DNA from: Kalaharituber pfeilii
Lineage: Eukaryota; Ascomycota; Pezizomycetes; Pezizales; Pezizaceae
Assembly (NCBI GenBank): GCA_015179045.1
Contig: WHUZ01000141.1
Coordinates: 32,384 to 96,383 of the forward strand
DNA length: 64,000 nucleotides
Direction of reading: 5' to 3'
Under the pieces are notes generated by a model, which made no database searches, had not been told where the DNA came from, and was given only the letters and a program-made list of their open reading frames with translations. Positions 19,763 through 29,449 of the stretch are shown piece by piece. The number at the start of each line of letters is the position of its first letter. Positions within the stretch are counted from its first letter, which is position 1. The position numbers and the translations under genes are program-made.

Positions 19763-19886
19763 GCTCCTGTGCCAAGAAACCATGGACCTACAGCCGCCCC
19801 ATGGTTTCTTGGCATGATGAGATGCAATGGCAACGCACTTTCACAGCACAATGGCAGCGCACTTTGGAAGCACAATGGCACCGCAC
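19763..19886. repeat. Inverted repeat and AATGGCAGC minisatellite
   Basis: CCAAGAAACCATGG (19771-19784) and its inverse near 19796-19813 form a hairpin; AATGGCAGCGCACTTT-type units follow up to the LTR at 19887. The sequence GCACCTATGCCAAGAAACCATGG also flanks Copia on the left (14612-14636), as expected for an interrupted locus. Confidence 0.5.
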
Positions 19887-20322
19887 TGTTACGGCTAAGG
19901 TGGAAACTTACCCGCCAAGGGGCAAGGGTTCCACTACTACTAGCTGTCACGGCTAAGGTGAAGACTTACCCGCCAAGGGGATAACGCTTACCCTGAAATC
20001 GAACATAAGACCAATGCTGACTGAACGGACTGATCACCCGTTAGGCTTGGCTTTTGATTCTCGCATTTTTTAGATAGGGTATGATAGTACTACGGAAGTG
20101 TGTGTCATTCGAAACCCTGGCAGCTTGATGCATGCACTCTACTTACGAAAGCTTTATTAATATACGCACATGCATTAGTACATTCGTTATCTTTGTCCCG
20201 TACTATTTTTGCATGTTTCGGTTACGTGTGCCTGTTACCACAGGTATTGGCATTGATAAGGAATCGCCGCGTTGCCAGTCATTTATTCATTTGTTGACTA
20301 GTTATGTATGACTGCGCTGAAG

Positions 20323-20331
20323 TCTATATAA
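20323..20331 (+). promoter_or_regulatory. LTR X TATA box
   Basis: TCTATATAA, about 80 nt upstream of a conserved CTCTATAAACTCTG; present in both X LTRs. It probably marks the U3/R promoter. Confidence 0.5.
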
Positions 20332-20505
20332 GCGCCGGCTGGCGATAGCATAGTTAAAAGAAATCAAGACACTAGCGGTGTTCTAAGTATCTCTATAAAC
20401 TCTGAAACCTATCGTTTCCTTTCTCCGCCCGTGACTCGCTCCGTTCCGCTGCGCGCTCCACGCCAAACAGCTGCCCATTCGGCCCGCCGTATACACACCT
20501 CCGTA

Positions 20506-20510
<5 letters not shown>

Positions 20511-20549
<39 letters not shown>

Positions 20550-20697
20550 CACATAACCCCGCTTGTAGCACTTGGCCATGGCAGGGTCCCTGGGCAAGCC
20601 CTCATAGCCCGGAGACAGGCTAAACTAACTCTCTACGTACATGGCCCCCACGCGCCGTCGCCCCCGCTCTCCTAGCTTCTAGAACTTGACCCCGCAT
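20511..20697 (-). mobile_element. 5'-truncated LINE B insertion (187 bp)
   Basis: 36-nt poly(T), family-1 tail and 3' UTR up to the last ORF2 codons (GVKF, stop TAG). Flanked by a 14-bp TSD, ACCTCCGTAGCCAT, at 20497-20510 and 20698-20711. It differs from the 7850-8003 sequence of LINE B by only a handful of bases, so transposition was recent. Confidence 0.93.
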
Positions 20698-22412
20698 ACC
20701 TCCGTAGCCATTCCGACCCGCCGTATACACACTTCCGTGGCGACTCCGGCACCGCCGTATAGAAACCTCCGTAGCGACTCCGACCCGCCGTATACACTCT
20801 TCCGTAGCCGTAACATCCGGTGCCTTCCAGCGCCCACCGGAGCCTAGCCCCTCACGCCCGTAACAGCCATGTGTCCCAAGCAATTTTGTGTTGTTGCAAG
20901 AAGCCATATCCACGATGGGCAAGCGTATACTGTAGACCCATGCCGTGTCTCGGAGGCTCGTTGTTAGGTTGGCTTATGTCAATCCACATTCCAGGAGTAC
21001 GCCTCACAGGAAATCCCTGGTAGGACGCTCGCAAAAACTGGAGAAACATCAATGCCATTTGGCCTGCCGCAGGCGAAATTGTCTTTCCTCCATCTTTAAC
21101 CAGGGAATATTCAAATCCGAATGCAAACTTATTGACATTTGCTCGGAGATACTCAATGGCAATATGGGTTGGTATGGCAAGAAATGGTGGGTATCGGTGC
21201 GGCGATGTCTGGAATGTGGGACAGGCGAGAGGCTGGTTGATTAAACCACGGGCCTCCATATGCTTACCTATTTGAAGCAGTAGGTCTATGGTCATGCGAT
21301 GCTCCTCCCTAACACCAAAGGATTTTGACAGGGCAGACGTTAGTCCTTCTGCCACTCGTAGCTTACTAGATCCGTAAGTCTGACGAGCTTTTTGTGCACT
21401 CCATTTGCATCCAAAATGCTTAGCTTCCCTTTGCCATTCTTTATGCAGGCTGGGATCTACAGCGAGGCCCTCAAGACTTTGATCGGCAAATGGATAGGTC
21501 TTTGCTGCGTCAAGGATTTCTTTGGTGGAGGAGTAAAACTGGGAGTAAATAAGTCCTGCGAAACGTAATGGATGTCGCTTGCCCGGCTCCAATGTCATAC
21601 TTCCAACATCATTCAAAAGCGCCCAAGGATATGGACTGACTTTCATGCCGTCTCGGGGAACATCCATTTTGAACTTTGATTGAATGTGCTCCAGACATTT
21701 TTGTCGCCACAAGTAGACATGGGGAGTTGAAGCAGTGCCTTCGCTGGAACGGTTCGGGAAAACTGTCTCTTTGCCGATGTCAATCCATGTGCTGCCAGGG
21801 TGAAACGCAGGAGTCAAAACTAGATTCCCATCGAGCGTGAAAACTTTGTATGAGCTTCTGCGGCGTATCCTCTCGAAACATAGTCTTCATATTTTTGGCG
21901 TTTATGAGCAGTACTGGATCGGCCAAATCAAAAAACTCAGGAGCACGGAGATTTTGAACAACATAATCCCATACTCCTGATAATCCGCCAGGAGGAATAT
22001 AATAATGTAACGCCTGTTGTCGGGCAACTGGTTGCGTTAAACTGACCCCAGTTTCTCTTGCCTTGGCAAAGGCGGCAAGTTTAGCATGCGCCGCAGACCT
22101 AGGCAGGTGCTGGAGATACTCAGAGTTGTAGAAACCTGTGTCGGCGAGTGCCTTGAGCATGACTGCCATGAAGCGTTCCAATTGATCATCGGTCAAGTAG
22201 TTGGTGGGCCTCTCGTCATAATACAGATGTGGAAATACAACGTAAAGCTCACATTCGGGAAAGCTTGAAACCCGACCTAAATAAGTATTTGGAACTTTAT
22301 TATAAGGCACCAGCTTGGATCGCGGTCTGTTATGTTCCTCCGATGGAGCAATTTTACACCACAAGTGAATATTGCTACTTAAATTGGCGGCGCGAGATGG
22401 ATGGAAGCAAAG

Positions 22413-22463
22413 CTAAATATTATAAGCAAATGGATAAAAATTTCCTTATAAAGTAGTACTCAC
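22413..22463 (-). other. Predicted 51-nt intron of the unrecognised gene
   Basis: Minus strand GTGAGTACT at 22463-22455 and TATTTAG ending at 22413. It is phase 0: both sides are open in the joined frame. The length is usual for Pezizomycotina. Confidence 0.65.
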
Positions 22464-22486
22464 ATTAAGTCCTGATTTTGCAAATC

Positions 22487-23232
22487 TGTTACGGGCGTGA
22501 GGGGCTAGGCTCCGGTGGGCGCTGGAAGGCACCGGATGTTACGGCTACGGCGGAGTGTATACGGCGGGTCGGAGTCGCTACGGAGGTTTGTATACGGCGG
22601 TGCCGGAGTCGCCACGGAAGTGTATATACGGCGGGTCGGAATGGGCAGCTGTTTGGCGTGGAGCGCGCAGCGGAGCGGAGCGATTCACGGGCGTAGTAAG
22701 GAAGCGATAGGTTTCAGAGTTTATAGAGAAACTTAGAACACCGCTAGTGTCTTGATTTCTTTTAACTATGCTATCGCCAGCCGGCGCTTATATAGACTTC
22801 AGCGCAGTCATACATAACTAGTCAACAAATGAATAAATGACTGGCAACGCGGCGATTCCTTATCAATGCCAATACCTGTGGTAACAGGCACACGTAACCG
22901 AAACATGCAAAAATAGTACGGGACAAAGATAACGAATGTACTAATGCATGTGCGTATATTAATAAAGCTTTCGTAAGTAGAGTGCATGCATCAAGCTGCC
23001 AGGGTTTCGAATGACACACACTTCCGTAGTACTATCATACCCTATCTAAAAAATGCGAGAATCAACAGCCAAGCCTAACGGGTGATCAGTCCGTTCAGTC
23101 AGCATTGGTCTTATGTTCGATTTCAGGGTAAGCGTTATCCCCTTGGCGGGTAAGTCTTCACCTTAGCCGTGACAGCTAGTAGTAGTGGAACCCTTGCCCC
23201 TTGGCGGGTAAGTTTCCACCTTAGCCGTAACA
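22487..23232 (-). mobile_element. LTR family X, solo, minus orientation (746 bp)
   Basis: Bounded by TGTTACGGGCG and CTTAGCCGTAACA, with a perfect 5-bp TSD AAATC at 22482-22486 and 23233-23237. It lies in an exon of the unrecognised gene: on the minus strand the codons for MLGF precede it and GCAAAATCAGG (AKSG) follows. Together with 19887-20865 it forms an inverted repeat of about 750 bp. Confidence 0.9.
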
Positions 23233-24487
23233 AAATCCAAGCATATGTGGCAGTGCCAAAAAGCTGTCAATATCCACTGTAACAAGTGATTGTCCAACCA
23301 GCGCAGATGTGGTATTATTACTTGCAAATGCGGAATAGCTGGGCAAGTTCCCTTGCGACTCATCATGCGGTTGTGGTCTGTGCCGCCCGCGAAATACTTG
23401 TGAGCTTAAGGTTGAGTCTGACGGTAAGTCCGTGTCCGAGTCCGAGATAACAATTGGGTTATCAAAAGCACCAGAACTACCAGGAGATTCTGCTTTAACA
23501 CCCTCAAACAATTGCCGCATAGTCTCTGCGTCCATATCAGGTACATTTTCACTACTCAATAAGTGAACGTCTTCCAATAAGTCAAGACCATTTAATGACT
23601 CGAAAATAGTGGCGGTTAACTCTGAAATACTTTTGCTATCCATATCTTCCTCGTGCGCAACAGGGCAGCAAGTTTCTGTTCCAAAAAGCTACTCAATTAA
23701 GAAGTCTACCAGTGCCTACTGAGAGTTTGTAGCAGGCATTGAGGCTGCCGGCCGTGAGGATTGGGCAGATGATAGTGGTGAAGCATTGGACATTGGTGGC
23801 TGGGATGGTTGCACAAGTGAATGCGCTAAGGAATTGATAGGTTGGCTTGTGGTCTGTGAGTTTGACGCATAGTTGAACTCAGAGCCATTATCTAAATGGA
23901 GTAGCAGATCTGTGTCAGAATCCTGGCTAGCAAGAGAATCCTGGCTGGCAAGGGGCGGAGAATTCAAATCTGTAACTAATGTGTTTTAGCATGATTCAAC
24001 ATAGTGATATTTATTAGTAATATTAAATATACCATCTGAGAGTTTATTATTGTCATTGAATAGATCAGAATCATCAAAGGTAGCAAGAGGCCCAACGTAT
24101 GGACTTAATTGTAGTTGCGAGTTCATTGGGTTTGTTGGATTAGGATCAATATTAGGTACTTGTATAGCATTATCAGCGCCACTTTATGAGTCGCTGTCTT
24201 CCTCTTGGAGCTACTAGATATTAATTTCTTATATGTGTATAACAAAAGGAAGTTTAACATACTTGTAGCTCTTGAATTTATCTCTTTTTATGACGATACT
24301 TTAAATCACGACTGCACTTCGCTGACCTTTTTTCCTCATCTGTGCTGTATTTTACTGGTCTTCCGGGCCTCATGCAGCTGTCAGACTCGGAGTCGGTAGT
24401 GAATGTATATCGTAGCCGCTTGTTAGCGGAAGAGGAGGAGGCCATAGTAAGTTATTCAAAGAATAGGTAGGAAAGATCGCTTATAGG

Positions 24488-24822
24488 TAGTGAGCGGCAC
24501 GAGCCGAGCCAGCTCGAGCTCAAACGAGCCAAGATCATGCTTGTGTTTTTCTTGACAGCTCGCTAAAATGCTTAGCCGGTGCAAGGTTTCATAAACTGTA
24601 AATACCTAATATAATAATAATTAGAGACTTGGAGCTCATTCTGACCTACCAACAACTTCGAAATGCACAATTTAGCTGATAGTAGTGAGAAAGATGAGAA
24701 TTTAGCTTAGTTTAGTTTAGTTTGTCAATATTATGTATATAATCAATCCTGGCTCGAGCTCATGACACGCCAGCTCGAGCTCACCCTCCAGCTCGGCTCG
24801 AGCTAGCTCGTGCCGCTCACTA
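24488..24822. mobile_element. hAT-type MITE, copy 1 (335 bp)
   Basis: Terminal inverted repeats TAGTGAGCGGCACGAGC with an exact 8-bp TSD, CTTATAGG, at 24480-24487 and 24823-24830. 8-bp TSDs and this kind of TIR indicate the hAT superfamily. The subterminal parts are dense in AGCTCGAGCT palindromes. No ORF. Other copies: 27164-27386 (truncated) and 39874-40227. Confidence 0.88.
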
Positions 24823-24830
24823 CTTATAGG

Positions 24831-25458
24831 GACGCTAAACTTCATACGAAGATCTCCTGGTTGAAGATATTAAATACAATTTTACTCTGCCAATATCAGC
24901 AAGTTTACTGATTGAGATTCAATGGGTTAGGTGACTTTCTACCTCTAGCACTATGATGCTTATAAGATCTAGCCATTTTAATATCTGAGAGTGTAGATAC
25001 CATTATATTGGATGGCTTAATGGGACAGACTGTTCAACAGAATGGATAGTCAAGGCAGACGGTTCAATCTCTTGGAGACATAATACACTGACACATTGGC
25101 TAGACAAATTACTAAGGCGAAGAACTGAATGGAGTAGGGAATCTTATTACCAGAGTCTAGGCACAGACTGAGTGAAGTTAAACTCAATACCATTACCGCT
25201 CAGGCTAGGAGCAGTTTGAATTCTTGCATTCTGGCATATACGGCAGCCAATTTGTCACTGTTTCATGCTTCCAAGAGCCTCAGATAGGAAGCACTAAATT
25301 TACATAGAAAATTACCAATGCACGCCTTGGCCTCTTTGCCTGAATTCTGAACAAATTTTAGCCAACTTAGATTTAGCTGTCTCGTAAGTTGGATGTGGCC
25401 ATAATATGGGTCAAAGAACATACTATTTTTTTTTCATATTGTTGCTCATATGCCGTCC
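24831..25458. other. Unassigned region
   Basis: About 600 bp of moderately AT-rich sequence without long ORFs or clear repeats. The last 30 bp (about 25429-25458) are a decayed family-2 tail in minus orientation. Confidence 0.4.
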
Positions 25459-25909
25459 TTTTTTTTTTTTTTATATATCATTAATCACTGGCCGCCCTAC
25501 CGGCTATGGTGATGTCTTAAGTACATACCGTATTAACTCACTTAAGAGGTAAAACACAAACGCGTGCTAGTGTGGTCTTGGCAGAACTATTGGATCGCAC
25601 TAGCGCGCGCTGTGGTCCAATATTGGTATTTTTTTTTCTTTTTTCTTTTTTTAGGAGGCACGTCACTATCAGTCTCTGTGCTATTGAGGTTAGCATCGTG
25701 GTAATTCAGCGTACTCGTGCGTAGGACACGCGCACTGGCGCTCGGAGGCTTTTTTTTTTTTTTTTTTTTTATATCATTACTTGCGTGCCGCCCTGGAGGC
25801 TATGGCGAGATTAGTTACATGAGATTAGATACATATGAAGGTAGAAGAAAAGGAATAAGAAAAGATCCTGTGTGTCTCCTATGCCCCTGCCCACTTCAAG
25901 ATGTCTCTT

Positions 25910-26427
25910 CTTTTTTTTTTTTTTATTTCATTACTCGTATGCCGCCCTATGGGCTATAACGAGGTATAAATTCCTAACTACGGACTACCTAAATAAATGT
26001 CTAAGTACAAAAAAATGTCAAATGCATGGTGTCGAGCCTGTCTATTTCCTTTTCCTGTTTGGCTCGTACACCTCTGACCTTAACCATCTCCTGCCGAGCC
26101 TGACCTTTCCCGACTCCACCCTTGTCTTCGTGTACAGCACTATAGAGCTTGTCTTTTTCTCCTCCTCTACTAGTGTCTCCATCCTCCGCAACCATCTGAT
26201 GCCCGTTGTCTTCTTGTCTAGCTCCTGGTTGTCTTCCTCCAGCCACTTCCAGACCCTCTCCAGATTCCTCCGGGTGGAAATGCCGTGTATGACAATGCCT
26301 GTGGTGCGGAGGAGAGGTCGGCTGGCTTGTTTTGTCTGAGCGCGGGGGCGTGATGGTGCGGGGGCGGGGGGCGGGTGTGGCGGGGGTGGGGGTCGGTGTT
26401 GGTGTTGGGGGGCCTGGATCGGCCGCC
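25910..26427 (-). mobile_element. Family-2 ORF1-only retroposon, innermost of the nest
   Basis: Poly(T) 25911-25925, tail with stem CTCGT/ACGAG, and an ORF1-like remnant. Flanked by 12-bp TSD AAGATGTCTCTT at 25898-25909 and 26428-26439. It interrupts the 3' region of the LINE at 25751-26636. Confidence 0.9.
26018..26400 (-). pseudogene. Family-2 ORF1-like RNA-binding protein remnant
   Basis: On the minus strand one frame reads IVIHGISTRRNLERVWKWLE, TTGIRWLRRMETLVEEE, KTSSIVLYT, KVRLGRRWLRSEVYEPNRKRK and a stop, the same domain as 50042-50578 and 42720-43017. A Pro/Thr-rich leader precedes it in another frame, so one frameshift is present. Confidence 0.7.
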
Positions 26428-26439
26428 AAGATGTCTCTT

Positions 26440-26636
26440 AGTAGGTCTGTGTCCTTGCTCTTCGGAGGAGTGACCAAGTCTTGCATGCTCCCTGGCCACT
26501 TTCGTTTCCATGTCCTGCACCTAGTGAGCACATGTTCAGTAGTCTCCTCCTCCTCCCCACACCATCGACATTCTGGGCTGTCTGCTTTCCCGATTTCGTA
26601 CTGCCATTTCCGTAGTAACTTGCCGCCCAGTATTCC
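26440..26636 (-). pseudogene. Family-2 LINE ORF2 C-terminus
   Basis: Minus strand reads RKWQYEIGKADSPECRWCGE, then HVLTRCRTWKRKW: the CxxC..HxxxxC motif at the end of RNase H-bearing LINE ORF2. It matches 45920-46110 of the longer family-2 LINE. Truncated at its 5' end. Confidence 0.75.
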
Positions 26637-27163
26637 CTCGGAGGCTTGCCAAGACCACCAAAGCGCGCGTTTGTGTTTTACCTCTTAAGTGAGTTAATAC
26701 GGTAAATGAAGATAAATAAATAAAATGAGAAAGAATGGATAAAGGTAAGATTAACGAAACGGCTCCAGCCGGTTTCGCTGTGCGGCCCTCTCTCGCCTCG
26801 CGTCTTGTCTTACTCTCGCCTCCGTGACTATTTCCTCTTCTCTTTCCAGGGCCGTGCCTATCCTCGCCGTCTGTCTGCCTCCTCACTCCCCGGTATGCCT
26901 CCATGACTTTTCACCTACATCACGGCTACATCTCTGTCCCCCCTCTCATACCTCCTGTTCGCCAAGGCATCCTAGAGGCTATGGTGAGAAAGATCATACT
27001 ACTATAAGGGACGATGAAGAAGTAGACAAGGCGGCTAGGACTGGTATCTTCTTGTAATACTAAGATAAGAGAGTAATAGAACCCTAAGTCCTTTCTCAGA
27101 GCTATTCCATATACAATGATGCCAGTTTTTGTCGTAGTGCTGGCATCAGGAGTAGGTAGTGAG

Positions 27164-27386
27164 TAGTGAGCGGCACGAGCCGAGCTCTGGCTCGATCCTG
27201 TAAATACCTAATATAGTAATAATTAGAGACTTGGAGCTCATTCTGACCTACCAACAACTTCGAAATGCACAATTTAGATAGTAGTTTGGAAATTTAGCTT
27301 AGTTTAGTTTAGTTTGTCAATATTATGCATATAATCAATCCAGGCTCAAGCTCATGCCAGGCCAGCTCGAGCTCACCCTCCAGCTT
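27164..27386. mobile_element. hAT-type MITE, copy 3 (right end lost)
   Basis: Starts TAGTGAGCGGCACGAGC and follows copy 1 to CAGCTCGAGCTCACCCTCCA, with internal deletions and no right TIR. Confidence 0.7.
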
Positions 27387-27399
27387 GGTTCAAACATTG

Positions 27400-27800
27400 G
27401 TGAGGTGGGGAGCTTGGTCTTAGGGCGGGAGGGAGTTCTGGGTGTCTGGGCCTTTTGTGTCGGGCTCAGGGTGAGCTTGGAGCTTGATAGAATGGTATTG
27501 TTAGGTGTAGGGCCTGCTGTGTCGCCGGGGTTCCAAATGCGGTATAGGGTGCATAGGTTCATAGCAGGCAAAGGCGGAACTATAGGATATGAGAAGTGCA
27601 AGCGTATTGATTACTAAACTACAACTTGGATGGGAATACAAGTTGTTGCATAGGGAGTCTAGAGAGCGGGGAGGGAGGGCCTCTTTTATAGAGAGCCCCC
27701 ATGGCCAAACTCCAATTCCTTCGAGGAAATAAACAAACAAGAGAAACATATAGAAGACTAAGGAAGTGACTAGAACCAGGTAGAATTGTCAGGAATGTTT
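27400..27800 (-). repeat. Decayed LTR related to family Y
   Basis: Shares ordered pieces with 8998-9999: ACAAGTTGTTGC near 27630, GGGCCTCTTTTATAGAGA near 27686 and AAACAAACAAGAGAAACAT. Probably a solo LTR remnant. No gene. Confidence 0.5.
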
Positions 27801-27929
27801 AGGAGCTGGGGTAAGAATTTGTATAGGCTGTCGACGAAAATTCATCTCTTTTTGGCATAGACCATTCTGAAAACTACAGAGTATAATCGAAAATTGGGTC
27901 CTCGCGCATGTTGAATACCTTGAAAATTG

Positions 27930-27994
27930 GCCCTTCCATGGCAAACGGCTGCGAGCGTAGTAATGTAAAATAAAAAGAAAAAGAAAGAAAACAA
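27930..27994 (+). mobile_element. Family-1 micro-insertion (old, 37-nt core plus A-rich tail)
   Basis: GCCCTTCCATGGCAAACGGC onward matches the family-1 core from its usual first base, with several transitions, and then an A-rich tail. TTGAAAATT stands before (about 27920-27928) and after (27998-28006). The same 5' end as in the four younger copies. Confidence 0.7.
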
Positions 27995-28324
27995 AATTGA
28001 AAATTAGCTGCTCGCGCATGCGTGGAATAGGCATCGAAAATGCGTCGAAAATGCTCTCGTCGTGCACATGGAACGCTTTGTGCAGGTTAAAATTTGGCGG
28101 TTCAGCCGCAAGCTAATGGGAGGCTCGAGAGCAGCCACCAGAACCCTCGAGACCACGGAAGAGAGGGCAAGCCACTAGTGGGCGCCACCAAGCCACAGCA
28201 CAGTCCCTCTCTAGTTGGTTTCCCGTTTGGGTGATCCCTTTGTGGTAGTCATGGGCAGGCAGCGAAGGGATGCTCAGTATATAGAAGGGGAGAGGGAGAC
28301 GCTGGTCCTCCCTCTCCAAGCCGC

Positions 28325-29443
28325 GTGAGTTGCGAAATCACCCCCCATACCTTTGTTTTCTACACATATATGCCCCGGTGCCTTATGACCAGTCGCAACT
28401 ACAGAACTCGCTCACAAACCTCTCGCTCACAAACACCAAACGCTATATCGACATCCACCATGCACGCTGGGCCATCTGCTGGGCAAATGGGTTTGTTCGA
28501 CGAACAAGCCCCAGAAACCCCACCAGCAAACCAGAACGCAGCACCCGCCACAACACCCTCCGCAGCACCCTCCGCGGCTATAGACGAGGATAGAATCGTA
28601 CAACGGGTGCTACAGGGCCTCCTGGCTGCACAGCAACGGGCAACCCCAGCAGGACCAATAATACCAGCCTCGGAGGTATCACAGAATGAGGGTAATGACC
28701 CCCGCACCCTCCCCCTTCACACAGAATACCCAGCGGTAGACCCGGCTATCTGGTGGGAGATACTGGAGGGCCGTTTCAAGGCGGAAAACCTCTTAAAGAT
28801 CAATGCCTCCTTCTACGCCCTTACCGCGGCAAGGAAGCGGAAACAAGAAACCTTGACATTGGGACCATACGAAATCCCAACAACCACCCGCGATGTGGAG
28901 ATCGAGGAATACCGCTCAATTCACACGCTCATGCAGCCTTTCGAGGTATATTGCCAGGCCCTGGTCCAATTCGCCCCGCAGGGCGTCAAGCTCCGCCTGA
29001 GCGCAGCTCTAGCCTTCTATAGGCACCGCTTATACGACCTCTACCATCTGCACACATGGGAAAGCATCCGGGTTTTCCACGTGGCGTTTCATCAAAAAAG
29101 GATCCTCCTCGACGTCTATGACCCTCAAGGCTGGCGGGAACAGGATCCCACACTGCAACATCTGTTAATGAGACGCCTACCACGAATGTCGACAGAGCAC
29201 CTACCGGCAAGCGACGCAAAACGCCAGAAATCATGGGGAGCACCAGCAGCACCGTCACAGGGCCCAAGCCCCACCCCATGCTTCCGCTTCAATCAGGGCA
29301 CATGCAGAAGCCCAAACTGCCGATACGCACACATCTGTATTTCGTGCGCCAAACCCCACCCAAATTGCCAACAAGGTGCCAATGCACCGGCTACGGGGGC
29401 AAATGCAACATCATTTGCGGATCGCATCCAAGCCTCGAGGTAG
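28325..29443 (+). CDS. Gag-like protein of the YR retrotransposon (372 aa)
   Basis: Open frame with ATGs near its start; MPRCLMTSRNYRTRS and MHAGPSAGQMG are alternative starts. An Ala/Pro/Thr-rich N-terminus is followed by a helical domain (about residues 135-290: WWEILEGRFKAENLLKIN, YRSIHTLMQPFEVYCQAL, WESIRVFHVAFHQKR). The C-terminus has Cys/His motifs, CFRFNQGTCRSPNCRYAH then CISCAKPHPNC (about residues 318-350), typical of DIRS/Ngaro Gag proteins. It presumably packages RNA. It ends at TAG 29441-29443 in the context TAGCAATTA, and the same frame is open into RT, which suggests readthrough. Confidence 0.85.
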   Translation: MSCEITPHTFVFYTYMPRCLMTSRNYRTRSQTSRSQTPNAISTSTMHAGPSAGQMGLFDEQAPETPPANQNAAPATTPSAAPSAAIDEDRIVQRVLQGLLAAQQRATPAGPIIPASEVSQNEGNDPRTLPLHTEYPAVDPAIWWEILEGRFKAENLLKINASFYALTAARKRKQETLTLGPYEIPTTTRDVEIEEYRSIHTLMQPFEVYCQALVQFAPQGVKLRLSAALAFYRHRLYDLYHLHTWESIRVFHVAFHQKRILLDVYDPQGWREQDPTLQHLLMRRLPRMSTEHLPASDAKRQKSWGAPAAPSQGPSPTPCFRFNQGTCRSPNCRYAHICISCAKPHPNCQQGANAPATGANATSFADRIQASR

Positions 29444-29449
29444 CAATTA
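29441..29449 (+). promoter_or_regulatory. Candidate stop-codon readthrough site UAG-CAA-UUA
   Basis: The gag stop is followed by CAATTA, and the frame continues without another stop into RT. UAG-CAR-YYA is the well-known leaky stop context first described in tobamoviruses. It would give a Gag-RT fusion at low rate. Confidence 0.6.

Larger units (their letters stand above)
19887..20865 (+). mobile_element. LTR family X, solo, plus orientation (with LINE B insertion)
   Basis: Runs from TGTTACGGCTAAGG to CTCACGCCCGTAACA. It is the inverted partner of 22487-23232. It contains a 34-bp direct repeat at the 5' end, a TATA box (about 20323-20331) and a minisatellite-like U5. A 65-codon ORF (20100-20297) recurs in both copies but is probably not a gene. 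No 5-bp TSD is visible (CGCAC left, GCCAT right), so it may come from recombination between elements. Its right end truncates the unrecognised gene at 20866. Confidence 0.8.
20866..24445 (-). pseudogene. Unrecognised multi-exon fungal gene, broken (interrupted by solo LTR)
   Basis: Minus-strand gene with at least four exons. Start ATG at 24445; a basic N-terminus with GRPVKYSTDEEKRSAK and an RHKKR cluster resembles DNA-binding N-termini of fungal transposon proteins. Exon 1 seems to end near 24260 (intron GTATGTT..ATCTAG). A second intron (GTATATT..CATTAG, with TACTAATAA) lies near 23980-24035. A Ser/Asp-rich middle (PIVISDSDTD) follows. The frame continues across the LTR (22487-23232) as LPHMLGF..AKSGLN, then a 51-nt intron (22413-22463), then a large domain (22364-20866) with LYVVFPHLYYDERPTNYLTDDQ and a frameshift near 21815. 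Several stops fit C-to-T changes. I do not recognise the C-terminal domain; it could be an unknown mobile-element protein. The end is cut off by the LTR at 20865. Confidence 0.6.
25751..26636 (-). mobile_element. 5'-truncated family-2 LINE inside the MITE
   Basis: Poly(T), family-2 tail (25771-25806) and the end of ORF2, flanked by the 10-bp TSD CTCGGAGGCT at 25741-25750 and 26637-26646. Its 3' UTR is interrupted by the element at 25910-26427. Confidence 0.88.
25528..26702. mobile_element. TA-flanked MITE with 58-bp TIRs, interrupted by a LINE
   Basis: Inverted repeats beginning CCGTATTAACTCACTTAAG at 25528-25583 and 26649-26702, with TA at 25526-25527 and 26703-26704, as in Tc1/mariner-type elements. 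Without the nested LINE it is about 280 bp. No ORF of its own. Confidence 0.85.
25459..26968 (-). mobile_element. Outer family-2 retroposon, 3' part (host of the nest)
   Basis: Poly(T) at 25459-25472 and a family-2 tail (25473-25511, stem ATCAC/GTGAT). The remaining 3' UTR and upstream part are at 26705-26968, separated by the MITE at 25528-26702. It seems to have inserted in the tail of an older family-2 copy, halves of which are seen at about 25429-25458 and 26969-26992. The right border and TSD are uncertain. Confidence 0.5.

Noticed and set aside
20100..20297. 65-codon ORF present in both family-X LTRs
   Set aside because: Lies in the U3 region, upstream of the TATA box, with no domain; conserved only because the LTRs are copies.
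27354..27617. ORF between the MITE and LTR remnants
   Set aside because: Falls in a decayed family-Y-type LTR; no domain.
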